A stretch of 64,000 bases of DNA from an uncultured Jannaschia sp. (GTDB lineage Bacteria; Pseudomonadota; Alphaproteobacteria; Rhodobacterales; Rhodobacteraceae): contig NZ_CANLTQ010000012.1 of the NCBI RefSeq assembly GCF_947494025.1, positions 1-64,000 on the forward strand, written 5' to 3'. Under the pieces are notes generated by a model. The model saw only the letters and a list, made by a program, of their open reading frames with translations. It was not told the DNA's origin and made no database searches. Below are positions 34,644-43,255 of this stretch, piece after piece (position 1 is the stretch's first letter; each line of letters opens with the position of its first letter). Position numbers and translations under genes: made by a program.

Positions 34644-35713
34644 GCCGCAAGCGTCGCATGTTCGACATCGAGGTGCCCGAGGCGGAGATCCCCCCGGACA
34701 TCGAGACCAAGTCGATGGGCCCGCGCCGCCGCGGACCGATGGCTACGGCCATCGGCAACACCGCGGATTCCCTGCGCGGCCGCGCGCAGATCGAGGCCGA
34801 TATCCGCGCCGAGAACGACGCGCTCGCGCACGAATTCGTCCGGCTCAAGAAGCTCGGGCTGATCGTCGACCTGATCCCGCTCGACCGGATCCAGACGCGC
34901 AAGCTGCAACGCGACCGGCGCCGCTCGGGCGACCTCGCGCTCGACGACCTGAAGGCGTCCATCCGCGATATCGGCCTGTCGAACCCGATCCGGGTCGAGC
35001 CTGTCGGCAACGGGGATTACGAGTTGGTGCAGGGGCTGCGGCGCCTCACGGCCTATCGCGAATTGCTCGCCGAGACGGAGGAGGCGCGCTGGACATCGAT
35101 CCCCGCCGGCATCCTTCCCGGTGGGGAAAGCGACGCCGCGCTCTACCGGCGGATGGTCGACGAGAACCTCGTCCGCAAGGGTGTGAGCTTCGCCGAGATG
35201 GCGCAGCTTGCCCGCTACTACGCCGAGGACCGCGTCGACGGGTGCGAGGACGTGGACGAAGCGGTGAACCACCTCTACGCGGCGGCGAGCCCGCAGAAAC
35301 GCAGCTACATCCGCCGCTTCGCACTGCTCATGTCGATGCTGGAAAAGGTCCTGTCCTCGCCGGAGCAGATCCCCCGGGCCGTCGGCCTGGCGGTCATGGA
35401 CCGGATCGAGGGCGACGGGGAGGCGCGGGCCGATCTCGTCGCACGGCTTCGTGCGGTCGGGGAGGGGGACCAGGTCGCTGTCCTGCGCGCGTTCCTCGCC
35501 GAACGGCCGGAACCGGTGGCCGAGCGAAGCCGGGGTGCTCCGCGACGCTCGAAGGGGCGGGTGGCGCTCAGCGTTCCGGTGGGCGGCGGCATCCGCTGCA
35601 CGGCGACCGACGGCAAGATCGAGATGCGCGCCCGGCGGGACTTCTCCAACATCGAGCGGGGACGGCTGGAAGCCGCCATCGCGGCGTTCTTCCGCGAACT
35701 CGGCGACGATTGA
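34640..35713 (+). CDS. parB: ParB-type partition protein
   Basis: 357 residues. A basic N-terminal segment would contact ParA. A ParB/Sulfiredoxin-type domain follows at about 75-170 (DLIPLDRIQTRKLQRDRR, LKASIRDIGLSNPIRVEP, ELVQGLRRLTAYREL), and then a helix-turn-helix region (MVDENLVRKGVSFAEMAQLARYY, key residues DENLVRKGVSFAEMA). It binds parS and loads onto DNA. The ATG overlaps the parA stop. A degenerate parS-like site lies inside the gene and another straddles the stop codon. Confidence 0.88.
   Translation: MSRKRRMFDIEVPEAEIPPDIETKSMGPRRRGPMATAIGNTADSLRGRAQIEADIRAENDALAHEFVRLKKLGLIVDLIPLDRIQTRKLQRDRRRSGDLALDDLKASIRDIGLSNPIRVEPVGNGDYELVQGLRRLTAYRELLAETEEARWTSIPAGILPGGESDAALYRRMVDENLVRKGVSFAEMAQLARYYAEDRVDGCEDVDEAVNHLYAAASPQKRSYIRRFALLMSMLEKVLSSPEQIPRAVGLAVMDRIEGDGEARADLVARLRAVGEGDQVAVLRAFLAERPEPVAERSRGAPRRSKGRVALSVPVGGGIRCTATDGKIEMRARRDFSNIERGRLEAAIAAFFRELGDD
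35114..35129. promoter_or_regulatory. Degenerate parS-like site 3, inside parB
   Basis: Thirteen of 16 bases match TTTCCCCGCGGGGAAA. Only the right half-site is intact, so its function is doubtful. Confidence 0.3.
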
Positions 35714-35730
35714 TTTCCCCACGGGGAAAT
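35713..35730. promoter_or_regulatory. Candidate parS site 4, after parB
   Basis: ATTTCCCCACGGGGAAAT with only the central pair mismatched. It starts at the parB stop codon (TGA at 35711-35713). It is the fourth copy of the core found at 33234-33269. Confidence 0.55.
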
Positions 35731-36654
35731 GCGGCCGGGGCGAAGCGATACGTCCCGTCGCGGGGTGCGCGCGACTATTACGGGGCAATGGAGTCAAGGA
35801 ACCGCCAGCGCGACCGGCGCGGGGCAGGAAGCCCGTGACGTGGCGGGAGAGGATCGCCCGACTTCACCGGAGACGGGCAGGCCGCGAATGTCCTGCGACG
35901 TCCGGACGAGGTTCCGACGACCTCGGCGGACCCGACCGCAGAGGAACCGGGCGGGCCGGACATGGGGGATTGTTCCGATTGGCTAAGCTCGAACGCGAAG
36001 ATCGACTGCACTAAAAAAGTAAGCCTTGTCAGGCAGATAAGGAAACTATCACTAGTGCTGGCATGTTTGTTGATGTCGGACGATGTCCATCCACCGTGGA
36101 TACACCGCATGCTGCGCCAAGCCGCTGCGTCGCGTTCGCCGCGGGTGGCGTTCGTTCGCGATGCCGCGGAACGGATACACGACCCGGCCGACGATCCGGC
36201 GGCGTATCGGCCCGATCCCGGCGGTGGTGATCCGCTCCGGCGGCGGCTCGCGAAAGCGCGGCGCGCCGGGGCAGGGGAGGCGGGTCCGATTGCCAGGGAT
36301 GTTGGCCGGCCTTGCCGATCGGCATGGGGTCGCGGGTTATCCGGAACGCGCGCTTGCAAATGCGCGGCCCGTCAAGATCGACGGGCGCGAGGGCAAGGGA
36401 CGTTCGAAGGCGATGCGAACGGCATCGGGAGCGAGCCGTTCGTACATCGCGGCGGGAGCGTGCAGTTCGCGGGCGGCGACCGCGTCGCGGACCGGCAGGG
36501 CAGGGGGGCCGCCGGTTACGGTATCGGCTGCGCGGGGCCGCTCGCGCCCTGCGGGGGGCCTGCGCGGCATCCGGCCCGGATACGATCACGACAGACGCGT
36601 CCGGAACGGATCCGGCAGGGGGGCCGTGGCGTCTCGGGCTCGCCCATCTCCCGA
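35731..36654. other. Stretch without a convincing gene
   Basis: Several long open frames occur on both strands, but their products are Arg/Pro/Ala-rich with no recognisable family and no ribosome sites. A distinct AT-rich patch at about 35992-36076 (runs of a, tatcactagtgctggcatg) breaks the otherwise GC-rich context and could mark an old insertion or junction. The remainder may be badly decayed coding sequence belonging with the ATPase remnant that follows. Confidence 0.5.
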
Positions 36655-37065
36655 CGCGGTTCGGGGCGTGCAGGCGCTGGATGACATCGCCCTCACGGTC
36701 GCGTGGGGTGCAATAATCCGCGTCGCGGGCAGGAACGACAGCCACGGGTCCACGCCCATAAAGGCGGGGCGCGGCGTTCCTGCGCCGGAGCCCGGCGCGG
36801 TGATGGAACGGACGGGACCGTCACGCGCGGGCTCGACTTGGCAGGACCTCGCGCTTTTTCCGGAAATGCCGGTGGCCGGGAAACTCGCCTTCGTGCGCAA
36901 CCTCGGCCCCCGACCACGTTTCGTGAACCATGCCGCGATGTGGCGCGCGGCGGGCGCGATCCTCGACCGGCCGGGCATGGACATCGCGCGCGACGCGCCG
37001 GTGCGGGTGTCGGTCGCGATGACCTCGTCGAAGACGGCGATGCCGGTCTTCCGAAGGCCGGCCTA
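36655..37065 (+). pseudogene. Decayed sugar ABC transporter ATPase (RbsA/XylG-like) fragment
   Basis: One frame reads VRGVQALDDIALTVAWG, then a ruined Walker A (GRNDSHGSTPIK where the family has G-x-N-G-S-G-K-S-T-L-I-K), then DLALFPEMPVAGKLAFVRNLG and HAAMWRAAGAILDRPGMDIARDAPVR. These blocks follow the order of the first ATPase domain of ribose/xylose-type importers. The P-loop Lys is replaced by Gly and the signature LSGGQ region is gone. The frame stays open over about 400 bases despite many substitutions. It ends tail-to-tail with the intact sugar ATPase at 37126-37866, from which it differs markedly. It is probably a non-functional relic of an older sugar operon. Confidence 0.6.
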
Positions 37066-37125
37066 TCGATTGCGGCGGCCTCCGTCTCCGATTCCAGCCC
37101 CAGCCGGGCCGGGCGGCGCGGCGCG

Positions 37126-37866
37126 TCAGTCCCCCGCGCCCATCATCAGGCGCACGACCTCTTCGTCGCTGGTCTCCGCCGGGCGGCGCTCGCCCGCGAC
37201 GCGGCCGCGCGCGAGCACGATGATCCGGTCGGCGGCGGCGAAGATGTCGGGCAGGTTGTGGGAGATCAGGACGATCCCCACGCCGCGCGCCTTCAGCCGC
37301 CCGATCAGGGCCATGACCTCGCGCTGCTCGGGTACGCCGAGCGCGGCGGTCGGCTCGTCCATGATCACGAGCTCGGCCTCCCAGTGGATCGCGCGGGCGA
37401 TGGCGATGGCCTGCCGCTGGCCGCCCGAAAGCTCGCGCACCGCGGCGCGGGGGTCGGGCAACTCGATCCCGAGGCTCTTCATCACCCGCGCGGCGTCCGC
37501 GCGCATGGCGCGGCGGTCCAGAACCGGAAGCCCCAGCACCCGGGTCATCTTCTCGCGGCCGAGATAAAGGTTCAGCCCCGGGTCCAGATTGTCGGCCAGC
37601 GCGAGGTCCTGGTAGATCGTCTCGATCCCCGCGCCGCGCACCGCCTCGGGGGAGGAGCCGGTCAGGCGGCGGCCCTTGAAGCGGACCTCGCCCGAGGTGG
37701 GCTGGTAGACGCCGGAGACCATCTTGATCACCGTGGACTTGCCCGCGCCGTTGTCGCCGGCCAGCACGACGCATTCGCCGGGGCCGACCGCGAAGGAGAC
37801 GTCGCTCACCGCCTCGTTGCCGCCGAAGCGCTTCCGGAGGCCCTCGACCTCGAGAAGCGCGCTCAC
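37126..37866 (-). CDS. Sugar ABC transporter ATP-binding protein (FrcA-type)
   Basis: 246-residue single-domain ATPase from GTG 37866, which overlaps the permease stop by 4 bases. Walker A GDNGAGKST is at 37-45, with YQDLALADNLDPGLNLYLGRE, signature LSGGQRQAIAIARA, and Walker B VIMDEPTAALG in which Gly replaces the usual Asp. Single-domain ATPases of this subgroup serve fructose/ribose-type importers of rhizobia and roseobacters. It is the last gene of the three-gene importer operon. Confidence 0.88.
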   Translation of the reverse strand: MSALLEVEGLRKRFGGNEAVSDVSFAVGPGECVVLAGDNGAGKSTVIKMVSGVYQPTSGEVRFKGRRLTGSSPEAVRGAGIETIYQDLALADNLDPGLNLYLGREKMTRVLGLPVLDRRAMRADAARVMKSLGIELPDPRAAVRELSGGQRQAIAIARAIHWEAELVIMDEPTAALGVPEQREVMALIGRLKARGVGIVLISHNLPDIFAAADRIIVLARGRVAGERRPAETSDEEVVRLMMGAGD

Positions 37867-38870
37867 GACCGGGCTCCGGTCAGGCGGTCGCGGGACTGGT
37901 CGACGATGACCGCGACGATGATCACGAAGCCGACCGCGATGAACTGCCAGTAGGGGGGCAGGCCCGAGAAGACGAGGCCGAACTGGATCACCGCGATGAT
38001 GAGCGAGCCGACCACGGTGCCGGTGATCGTGCCCTGCCCGCCGGTGAGGGAGGCGCCGCCGATGAAGACCGCGGCCACCGCGTAGAGCAGGATCGGCTCG
38101 CCGGCATTGGCCGCGCCCGCCGAGAACCGCCCGGTATAGACGAGCCCGCCGATGGCGGCGGTGATGGAGGAGATGACGAACAGGATCATCAGGTGCCGCT
38201 TCACGTCGACGCCCGCCCGCTCGATCGAGGCGCGGCTCGCGCCGAGCGCGTAGGTGTGCACGCCGAACTTCGTGTAGGTGAGGACGTAGTGGCAGACGAG
38301 CGCCAGAACGATCGCGAGCAGGACCGGGATCGGCACGCCCAGCACGTCGCCGTTGCCGAAGGTCCGCGCCGCCTCGTTCTGGATCGACACGACCGCGCCG
38401 CCCGCCACGATCAGCGCCGCGCCGCGCGCGATGCCGTAGGTGCCCAGCGTGCCGATGAAGCTCGGCACGTCGAGGCGCGAGACGAGCCAGCCGTTGACCA
38501 GACCGACGAGCACGCCCGCGCCGATGCCCGCGCCAAGCCCCGCGAGAAGCACCAGCACGCCGCCATCGGCGCCGAACAGGTTGACCACGAGCGCCATGGT
38601 CACGGCGGCGAAGCCGGAACTGAAGGCGATGGAAAGGTCGATATGGCCCGCCACCACGACGAGCGTCAGCCCGAGCGCGAGAAGCAGGATCTGCGCCGCC
38701 GCGATGGCCAGCGATTGCAGCGAATAGATGCGGAACAGGAACGTGGTCCCGACCTCCACCTGCGCGTAGACCTCGAAGAAGACGAGGATCGCGAACAGGA
38801 AGAGCCAGGACCACAGGTTGAGCAGGGGCTTCCAGAAGGAAGCCCCGCCGGGGGACGCGTTCATGCTCAT
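37863..38870 (-). CDS. Sugar ABC transporter permease (FrcC/RbsC-type)
   Basis: 335-residue permease with about ten hydrophobic helices and the BPD_transp_2 signature blocks: ALGLTLVVVAGHIDLSIA, VPSFIGTLGTYGIARG and VYTGRFSAGAANAGEPILL, followed by FIGGASLTGGQGTITGTVVG. It forms the homodimeric channel of a monosaccharide importer. The ATG overlaps the stop of the binding-protein gene (ATGA). Confidence 0.9.
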   Translation of the reverse strand: MSMNASPGGASFWKPLLNLWSWLFLFAILVFFEVYAQVEVGTTFLFRIYSLQSLAIAAAQILLLALGLTLVVVAGHIDLSIAFSSGFAAVTMALVVNLFGADGGVLVLLAGLGAGIGAGVLVGLVNGWLVSRLDVPSFIGTLGTYGIARGAALIVAGGAVVSIQNEAARTFGNGDVLGVPIPVLLAIVLALVCHYVLTYTKFGVHTYALGASRASIERAGVDVKRHLMILFVISSITAAIGGLVYTGRFSAGAANAGEPILLYAVAAVFIGGASLTGGQGTITGTVVGSLIIAVIQFGLVFSGLPPYWQFIAVGFVIIVAVIVDQSRDRLTGARS

Positions 38871-39865
38871 TCCGCGTAGATGAACTTCTGGATGTCCTCG
38901 TCGTCCACGTTGTCCGCCGTGATCACGGTGAAGCCGGTGCCGATCTGGGTCGGGACCGACTGGCCCTGGATCACGGCGAAGGCGGTCATCACGCCGTAAT
39001 AGCCGATCTCGGCGGGGTGCTGGGCGATCACGGCATCGACCTGACCGGAGGAGAGGTTGTTGGTGATCGAGGGCGGCGCGTCGAAGGCGATCATCGTCAC
39101 CTGATCGTTCATGTTCGCCGCCGCCACGCCGTTCGACGCGCCGAGCGCGGAGAACAGGTTGGCGCCGAACACGCCCTTGATGTCGGGGTTGCGCGCCAGC
39201 ACGGCCTGGAACTGCGAGGCGGCCTGCGAGGCGTCGTTCTCGTTGTACTGGGTGTCGAGCACCTCGATGCCCGGATGGTTCTCCGCCATCTCGGCCTTGA
39301 AGCCCTCCTCCCGCTGATCCATCGTCGAGACGCCGGGGCGCAGGTGGGCGACATAGACCTTGCCCTCGCCCCCGATCGCGTCGGCCATGGCGCGCGCGGC
39401 CATGCGCCCGCCCATCACGTTGTCGGAAGCGATGTAGGAGAGCGGGAAGTCGGCGTCGCCGGACCCGTCCCCATACTGGCCGTCGCCGACGAAGGTGTCG
39501 ACGGTGATGACCGGGATGCCGGCCTCGTCGGCGCGGCGCAGCGGCTCGACGAGCTGGGTCGAGTCGGTCGGCGCGATCAGCAGCGCGTCGGGCTGCCGCG
39601 CGATCACGGCGTCGAGCACGGGGGTCTGCAGCACGGGGTCGAATTCCTCCGCGCCCTGGAAGTTCACCTCGATGCCGAGCGCCTCGGCCGCCGCCTGCGC
39701 GCCGCGGTTCATCGTGATGTAGAACGCGTCCGTGGTCAGGCCGGGGACCAGCGTGATCGAGATGTCCCCGGGCGGGACCGGCAGCATGTCGTCCTGCGCC
39801 GCGGCGGGCGCGGCGGCGAGGCCGGCGGCGGCGACCAGCGCCGCGCGAATGAGATTGGTGGTCAT
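38867..39865 (-). CDS. Sugar ABC transporter substrate-binding protein
   Basis: 332-residue periplasmic protein of the ribose/xylose-type binding family. A Sec signal peptide is cleaved near Ala23 (PAAA-QDD). The fold is shown by LVPGLTTDAFYITMNRGAQAAAEALG, DAVIARQPDALLIAPTDS, and later VFGANLFSALGASNGVA. It heads the operon with FrcC- and FrcA-type genes. The ligand is a monosaccharide or sugar alcohol. The tagatose-bisphosphate aldolase-like gene nearby suggests a hexitol or ketose, which is inference. Confidence 0.88.
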   Translation of the reverse strand: MTTNLIRAALVAAAGLAAAPAAAQDDMLPVPPGDISITLVPGLTTDAFYITMNRGAQAAAEALGIEVNFQGAEEFDPVLQTPVLDAVIARQPDALLIAPTDSTQLVEPLRRADEAGIPVITVDTFVGDGQYGDGSGDADFPLSYIASDNVMGGRMAARAMADAIGGEGKVYVAHLRPGVSTMDQREEGFKAEMAENHPGIEVLDTQYNENDASQAASQFQAVLARNPDIKGVFGANLFSALGASNGVAAANMNDQVTMIAFDAPPSITNNLSSGQVDAVIAQHPAEIGYYGVMTAFAVIQGQSVPTQIGTGFTVITADNVDDEDIQKFIYAE

Positions 39866-40015
39866 CCTGTTCCTCCCTGTGGGCGGTCCCTCCCGGACCG
39901 TCCCGGATGCTCTGCGGTTTGCCGGCAGCGGTCAACAGGATTGGGGTCCGGCCGGTCTGGATGCGTCCGATGCGATATGGTCTCGTGACGTCAGGCGGGG
40001 ACGACGGGGGGCACG

Positions 40016-41023
40016 ATGACCGGCACGCGGAGCGAGGGCGGACGGGCGGGGATCGTCTGCGCCGGGAACTGGATCGTGGATCTGGTCCATGAGCTGCGGG
40101 ACTGGCCGGAGAAATCGGCCATCGCGCATATCCTGTCGCAGAGCACCGGCGTCGGCGGCGGGCCGGCCAACGTGGCGCTCGGCCTGCACCGGATGGGCGC
40201 GCCCTATCCGATCCATCCCGTCGGACTGATCGGCGCCGACGGGATGGGCGACGCGATCCTGCGCCAGTGCCGCGAGGCCGGGCTTTCCGTCGAGCGCCTC
40301 CGCCGCACCGACCGCGCGGCCACGAGCCAGAGCCACGTGATGACGGTGCCGGGCGACAGCCGCACGTTCTTCTACCATCCGGGAGCGAACGACATCCTGC
40401 GGCCCGCCGACATCGACATGGCGGAGCTCGCGGCGCTCGACGCCCGGATCTTCTATCTCGGCTACCTGAACCTGCTCGCCGCGCTGGACCGGATCGGCCC
40501 GGACGGGCGGACGGGGGCGGCGGCGCTTCTCGCGGCGGCGCGGGCGGCGGGGATGACCACCTGCGTCGACCTCGCCTCCTCCACCGCGCCCGACTACGCG
40601 GCGGTCGTCGCCGCGACGTCGCCCGAGATCGACGTGCTGTTCGGCAACGAGGTCGAGGCGGCGCGCGCCACGGGCCGCGCCATCGCGGGCCCGCGCGACG
40701 TGGACGGCATGGCGGAGGCGGCGCGGGCGCTCGTCCGGGGCGGCGTGCGACGGGCCGTGATCCTCCACTCGGCGGAACGCACGATCTGGTGCGAGGCGGG
40801 CAGGGTCGACATCTTCGCGCCCGATCCCGTGCCGCCCGGGGCGGTCGTCAGCCCGGTCGGCGCCGGCGACGCCTTCGCGGCGGGCATCCTCCACGGGCTG
40901 CACGAGGGGTGGGACCGGGCCCGCGCGGTGGACCTGGCCTTTCGCGCCGCGGCCGCCTGCCTCCGGGGGCGTTCGTCGACCGACGGGCTCGGCGCGCTTG
41001 CGGGGGCGCTAGCCCGGGACTGA
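40016..41023 (+). CDS. PfkB family carbohydrate kinase
   Basis: 335-residue ribokinase-fold sugar kinase. The first signature GGGPANVALGLHRMG lies at about 47-61, and the second, PVGAGDAFAAGILHG, near 280, with Asp of GAGD as catalytic base (the usual DT before GAGD reads SP). It phosphorylates a sugar taken up by the neighbouring importer. It is divergent from the importer operon and convergent with the aldolase-like gene. Specificity cannot be assigned. Confidence 0.85.
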   Translation: MTGTRSEGGRAGIVCAGNWIVDLVHELRDWPEKSAIAHILSQSTGVGGGPANVALGLHRMGAPYPIHPVGLIGADGMGDAILRQCREAGLSVERLRRTDRAATSQSHVMTVPGDSRTFFYHPGANDILRPADIDMAELAALDARIFYLGYLNLLAALDRIGPDGRTGAAALLAAARAAGMTTCVDLASSTAPDYAAVVAATSPEIDVLFGNEVEAARATGRAIAGPRDVDGMAEAARALVRGGVRRAVILHSAERTIWCEAGRVDIFAPDPVPPGAVVSPVGAGDAFAAGILHGLHEGWDRARAVDLAFRAAAACLRGRSSTDGLGALAGALARD

Positions 41024-41038
41024 CGCGCGCGCGGTTCC

Positions 41039-42028
41039 TCAGGCCGCGCGGCGCAGCACCTCCTCGGTGATCGCGAGGTCGTCTTCCAGCGGGCGGGTCG
41101 GCGCGATGCCCTTCCGCTCCAGGGCGCCGTGATATTCGCGCACCGCCGCCTCGGAGGAAAGCTCCCGGTCGGCGACCGCGCGCATCATCCGCACCATCTC
41201 CTCCGGGTCGTCGGCGCCGGCGATCTTGCGGCCGAACAGCGCCACCCGCGCGCCGTGGGCCTCCACCTGCGCGATCAGCTCGAGGCAGTCGCGCGAGGTG
41301 CCGGCCCCGCCGCCGAGGATGCCGACCACAAGCTCCGGGTCGAAGCCCGCGAGCTCCTCCAGCGCGTCGGGGCCGTTATAGGCGATTTTCAGGAATTCGG
41401 GCCGCTCCGCCCGCGACAGCCCGGCGATGGCCCGCACGATCGCGTCGTTGACGAAGGCGCCGACATCCTCGAGCGCGAGGTCCCGCGGGGCGTTCGGGTT
41501 GAACACTTCGAGGAAATGCCGGAACCGCACCCGCGCGGCGTCGGCCCGGAACGCGGCATAGGCCTCCAGCCCCGCCAGGTCGGCGTCGAGGTCGTTGTTG
41601 AAGGTGATCGAGTAAAGCCCGAGATGGCAGCCGAGCCGCGCGGCCACGGCCGGGTCCGCGGTGCGGAACGGACGCGAGGGCGCCCCGGCGTAGGTCGCGC
41701 CCCGAAAGCGCCAGACATCCGTCGTGTCGTTCGCCCTGATCGCCGGCGTCACGCGGGCGCCGTCGAACACGCCCCGCTCCGCCAGCCGCTCGTAGTTCGA
41801 CAGCGACAGCAGCATGATGTCCACGAGGTCCTGCCGCACGATGCCCGCGCAGGCGTCGAGGAACTCGGCCCGCGTCACCGGCCGGCTGCCGCCCCCGGCC
41901 AGGCGGACCCGCCCGGCGGCGGCCATCGACGGGCCCATGTCGCTGTCCTTGGCGTCGGCGATGATGAAGTCGCCGGGCCGGTCCTCGCCCCGGCGGATGC
42001 GGGCGAGCTTCTCGTCGAGTCGTAGCAT
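41039..42028 (-). CDS. Class I aldolase-like TIM-barrel protein (DhnA/LacD type)
   Basis: 329 residues. The barrel pattern shows strands FIIADAKDSDMG, VDIMLLSL and VTPAIRAN, with a lysine on a late strand (FLKIAYNG, Lys214) where class I aldolases form the Schiff base. This is followed by LVVGILGGGAG and ALFGRKI, which resemble the phosphate-binding end of FbaB/LacD proteins (GRN-I). A retro-aldol cleavage of a ketose phosphate is plausible, given two PfkB kinases next door. The family is not certain; an aldolase-like protein without activity remains possible. Confidence 0.65.
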   Translation of the reverse strand: MLRLDEKLARIRRGEDRPGDFIIADAKDSDMGPSMAAAGRVRLAGGGSRPVTRAEFLDACAGIVRQDLVDIMLLSLSNYERLAERGVFDGARVTPAIRANDTTDVWRFRGATYAGAPSRPFRTADPAVAARLGCHLGLYSITFNNDLDADLAGLEAYAAFRADAARVRFRHFLEVFNPNAPRDLALEDVGAFVNDAIVRAIAGLSRAERPEFLKIAYNGPDALEELAGFDPELVVGILGGGAGTSRDCLELIAQVEAHGARVALFGRKIAGADDPEEMVRMMRAVADRELSSEAAVREYHGALERKGIAPTRPLEDDLAITEEVLRRAA

Positions 42029-42277
42029 GTGGCGTGTTCCGTGTGTTGCGGTCGGCCGCGCCGGCGGTGCGGGCGCCCTTGCCCCCCGGCATGCCACGCG
42101 CGGGGCGCCGCGCCAATCGGCGCGGGGGCGGGGCCGCGTCGGGGGCGGGTTTTTTCCCCGGACCGGATTGCGCGCCGGGCGGGGCGCGGTAACGGTGTGG
42201 GGCGGAACGGGGGACAGGATGCGCGGCCACGGGGAACAGGGGAACGGCGTGGCCGGCCCGCCGCGCGGAGGGGCGGC

Positions 42278-43255
42278 GTGACGCGCGGGATCGCCCCGGA
42301 CGCGCTCGGCCCCACGATCTGCGCGGGCGAGATCCTGGTGGAGATCGTCGCCACCCGGCCCGGCGCGGGCTTTCGCGAGGTGCTGGACCTCACGGGCCCC
42401 TATCCGAGCGGCGCCCCGGCCATCTTCATCGACCAATGCGCCCGGCTCGGCGGGCGGGCGGCGATGATCGGCGCGGTCGGCGACGACGATTTCGGCGCGG
42501 TCAATCTGGACCGCCTGCGCCGCGACGGCGCCGAGCTGAGCGGCGTCGCGGTCGATCCGGAGCGTCCCACCGGCTCCGCCTTCGTGCGCTACCGTCCCGA
42601 CGGCGCGCGCGACTTCGTCTACAACATCGCCCATTCCGCCGCAGCGCGGTTCGGCTGGTCCCCCGCGGTCGAGGCGCTGACGCGCCGCGCGGGGCACCTC
42701 CATGTGATGGGCACCGCGCTGTCGATGCCGGCGGCGCGGGAGGTCATCGCGCGCGCGGCGGAGATCGTCCTCGCGCGGGGCGGGTCGCTTTCGGTCGATC
42801 CGAACCTCCGCAAGGAGATCGCCCACGACGCGGAGACGGAGGCGCTGTTCGCGGATCTCATGGGCCGCGCGGCGCTCTGCCTGCCCTCGGGCGGGGAGCT
42901 CGCGCGGGCGGCGGGGGTCGCGGGGTCCGGGGCCGTCGCGGCGCTCCACGAGCGCGGGGTGGGGGAGGTCGTGCTGAAGCGCGGCGCGGCGGGCGCGACG
43001 CTGTTCCGGCCGGGGCGCGACCCCCGCCACGCCCCGGCCTTCGCCGTCGCGGAGGTCGATCCGACCGGCGCGGGGGATTGCTTCGGCGCGGTCTACCTGA
43101 CCTGCCGGCGGCTCGGCATGGCGCCGGAACGCGCGCTGGACGACGCCTGCGCCGCCGGAGCGCGCAACGTCGCGGTGCGGGGGCCGATGGAAGGCGCGGC
43201 CACGCGCGCGGAGCTCGACGCCTTCATCGCCGCGACCCCGAGGAGAACCCCATGA
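42278..43255 (+). CDS. PfkB family sugar kinase
   Basis: 325 residues from GTG 42278, with GGAGGGG six bases upstream; longer upstream frames have no ribosome site. The N-terminal substrate region is ICAGEILVEIVATRPGAGF, and the C-terminal signature VDPTGAGDCFGAVYL at about 259-273 contains the catalytic Asp. It resembles the kinases that phosphorylate ketohexoses or tagatose 6-phosphate in galactitol/sorbitol operons. It overlaps the following GatZ-like gene by 4 bases, linking kinase and aldolase subunit. Confidence 0.83.
   Translation: MTRGIAPDALGPTICAGEILVEIVATRPGAGFREVLDLTGPYPSGAPAIFIDQCARLGGRAAMIGAVGDDDFGAVNLDRLRRDGAELSGVAVDPERPTGSAFVRYRPDGARDFVYNIAHSAAARFGWSPAVEALTRRAGHLHVMGTALSMPAAREVIARAAEIVLARGGSLSVDPNLRKEIAHDAETEALFADLMGRAALCLPSGGELARAAGVAGSGAVAALHERGVGEVVLKRGAAGATLFRPGRDPRHAPAFAVAEVDPTGAGDCFGAVYLTCRRLGMAPERALDDACAAGARNVAVRGPMEGAATRAELDAFIAATPRRTP

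Noticed and set aside
36083-36654. Possible DeoR-type regulator remnant before the decayed ATPase
   Set aside because: Scattered short similarities appear only when frames are switched freely; no two consecutive motifs could be supported.
36655-37065. A diversity-generating target region as explanation for the dense substitutions
   Set aside because: No template repeat or reverse transcriptase is visible, and the changes are not confined to adenines.
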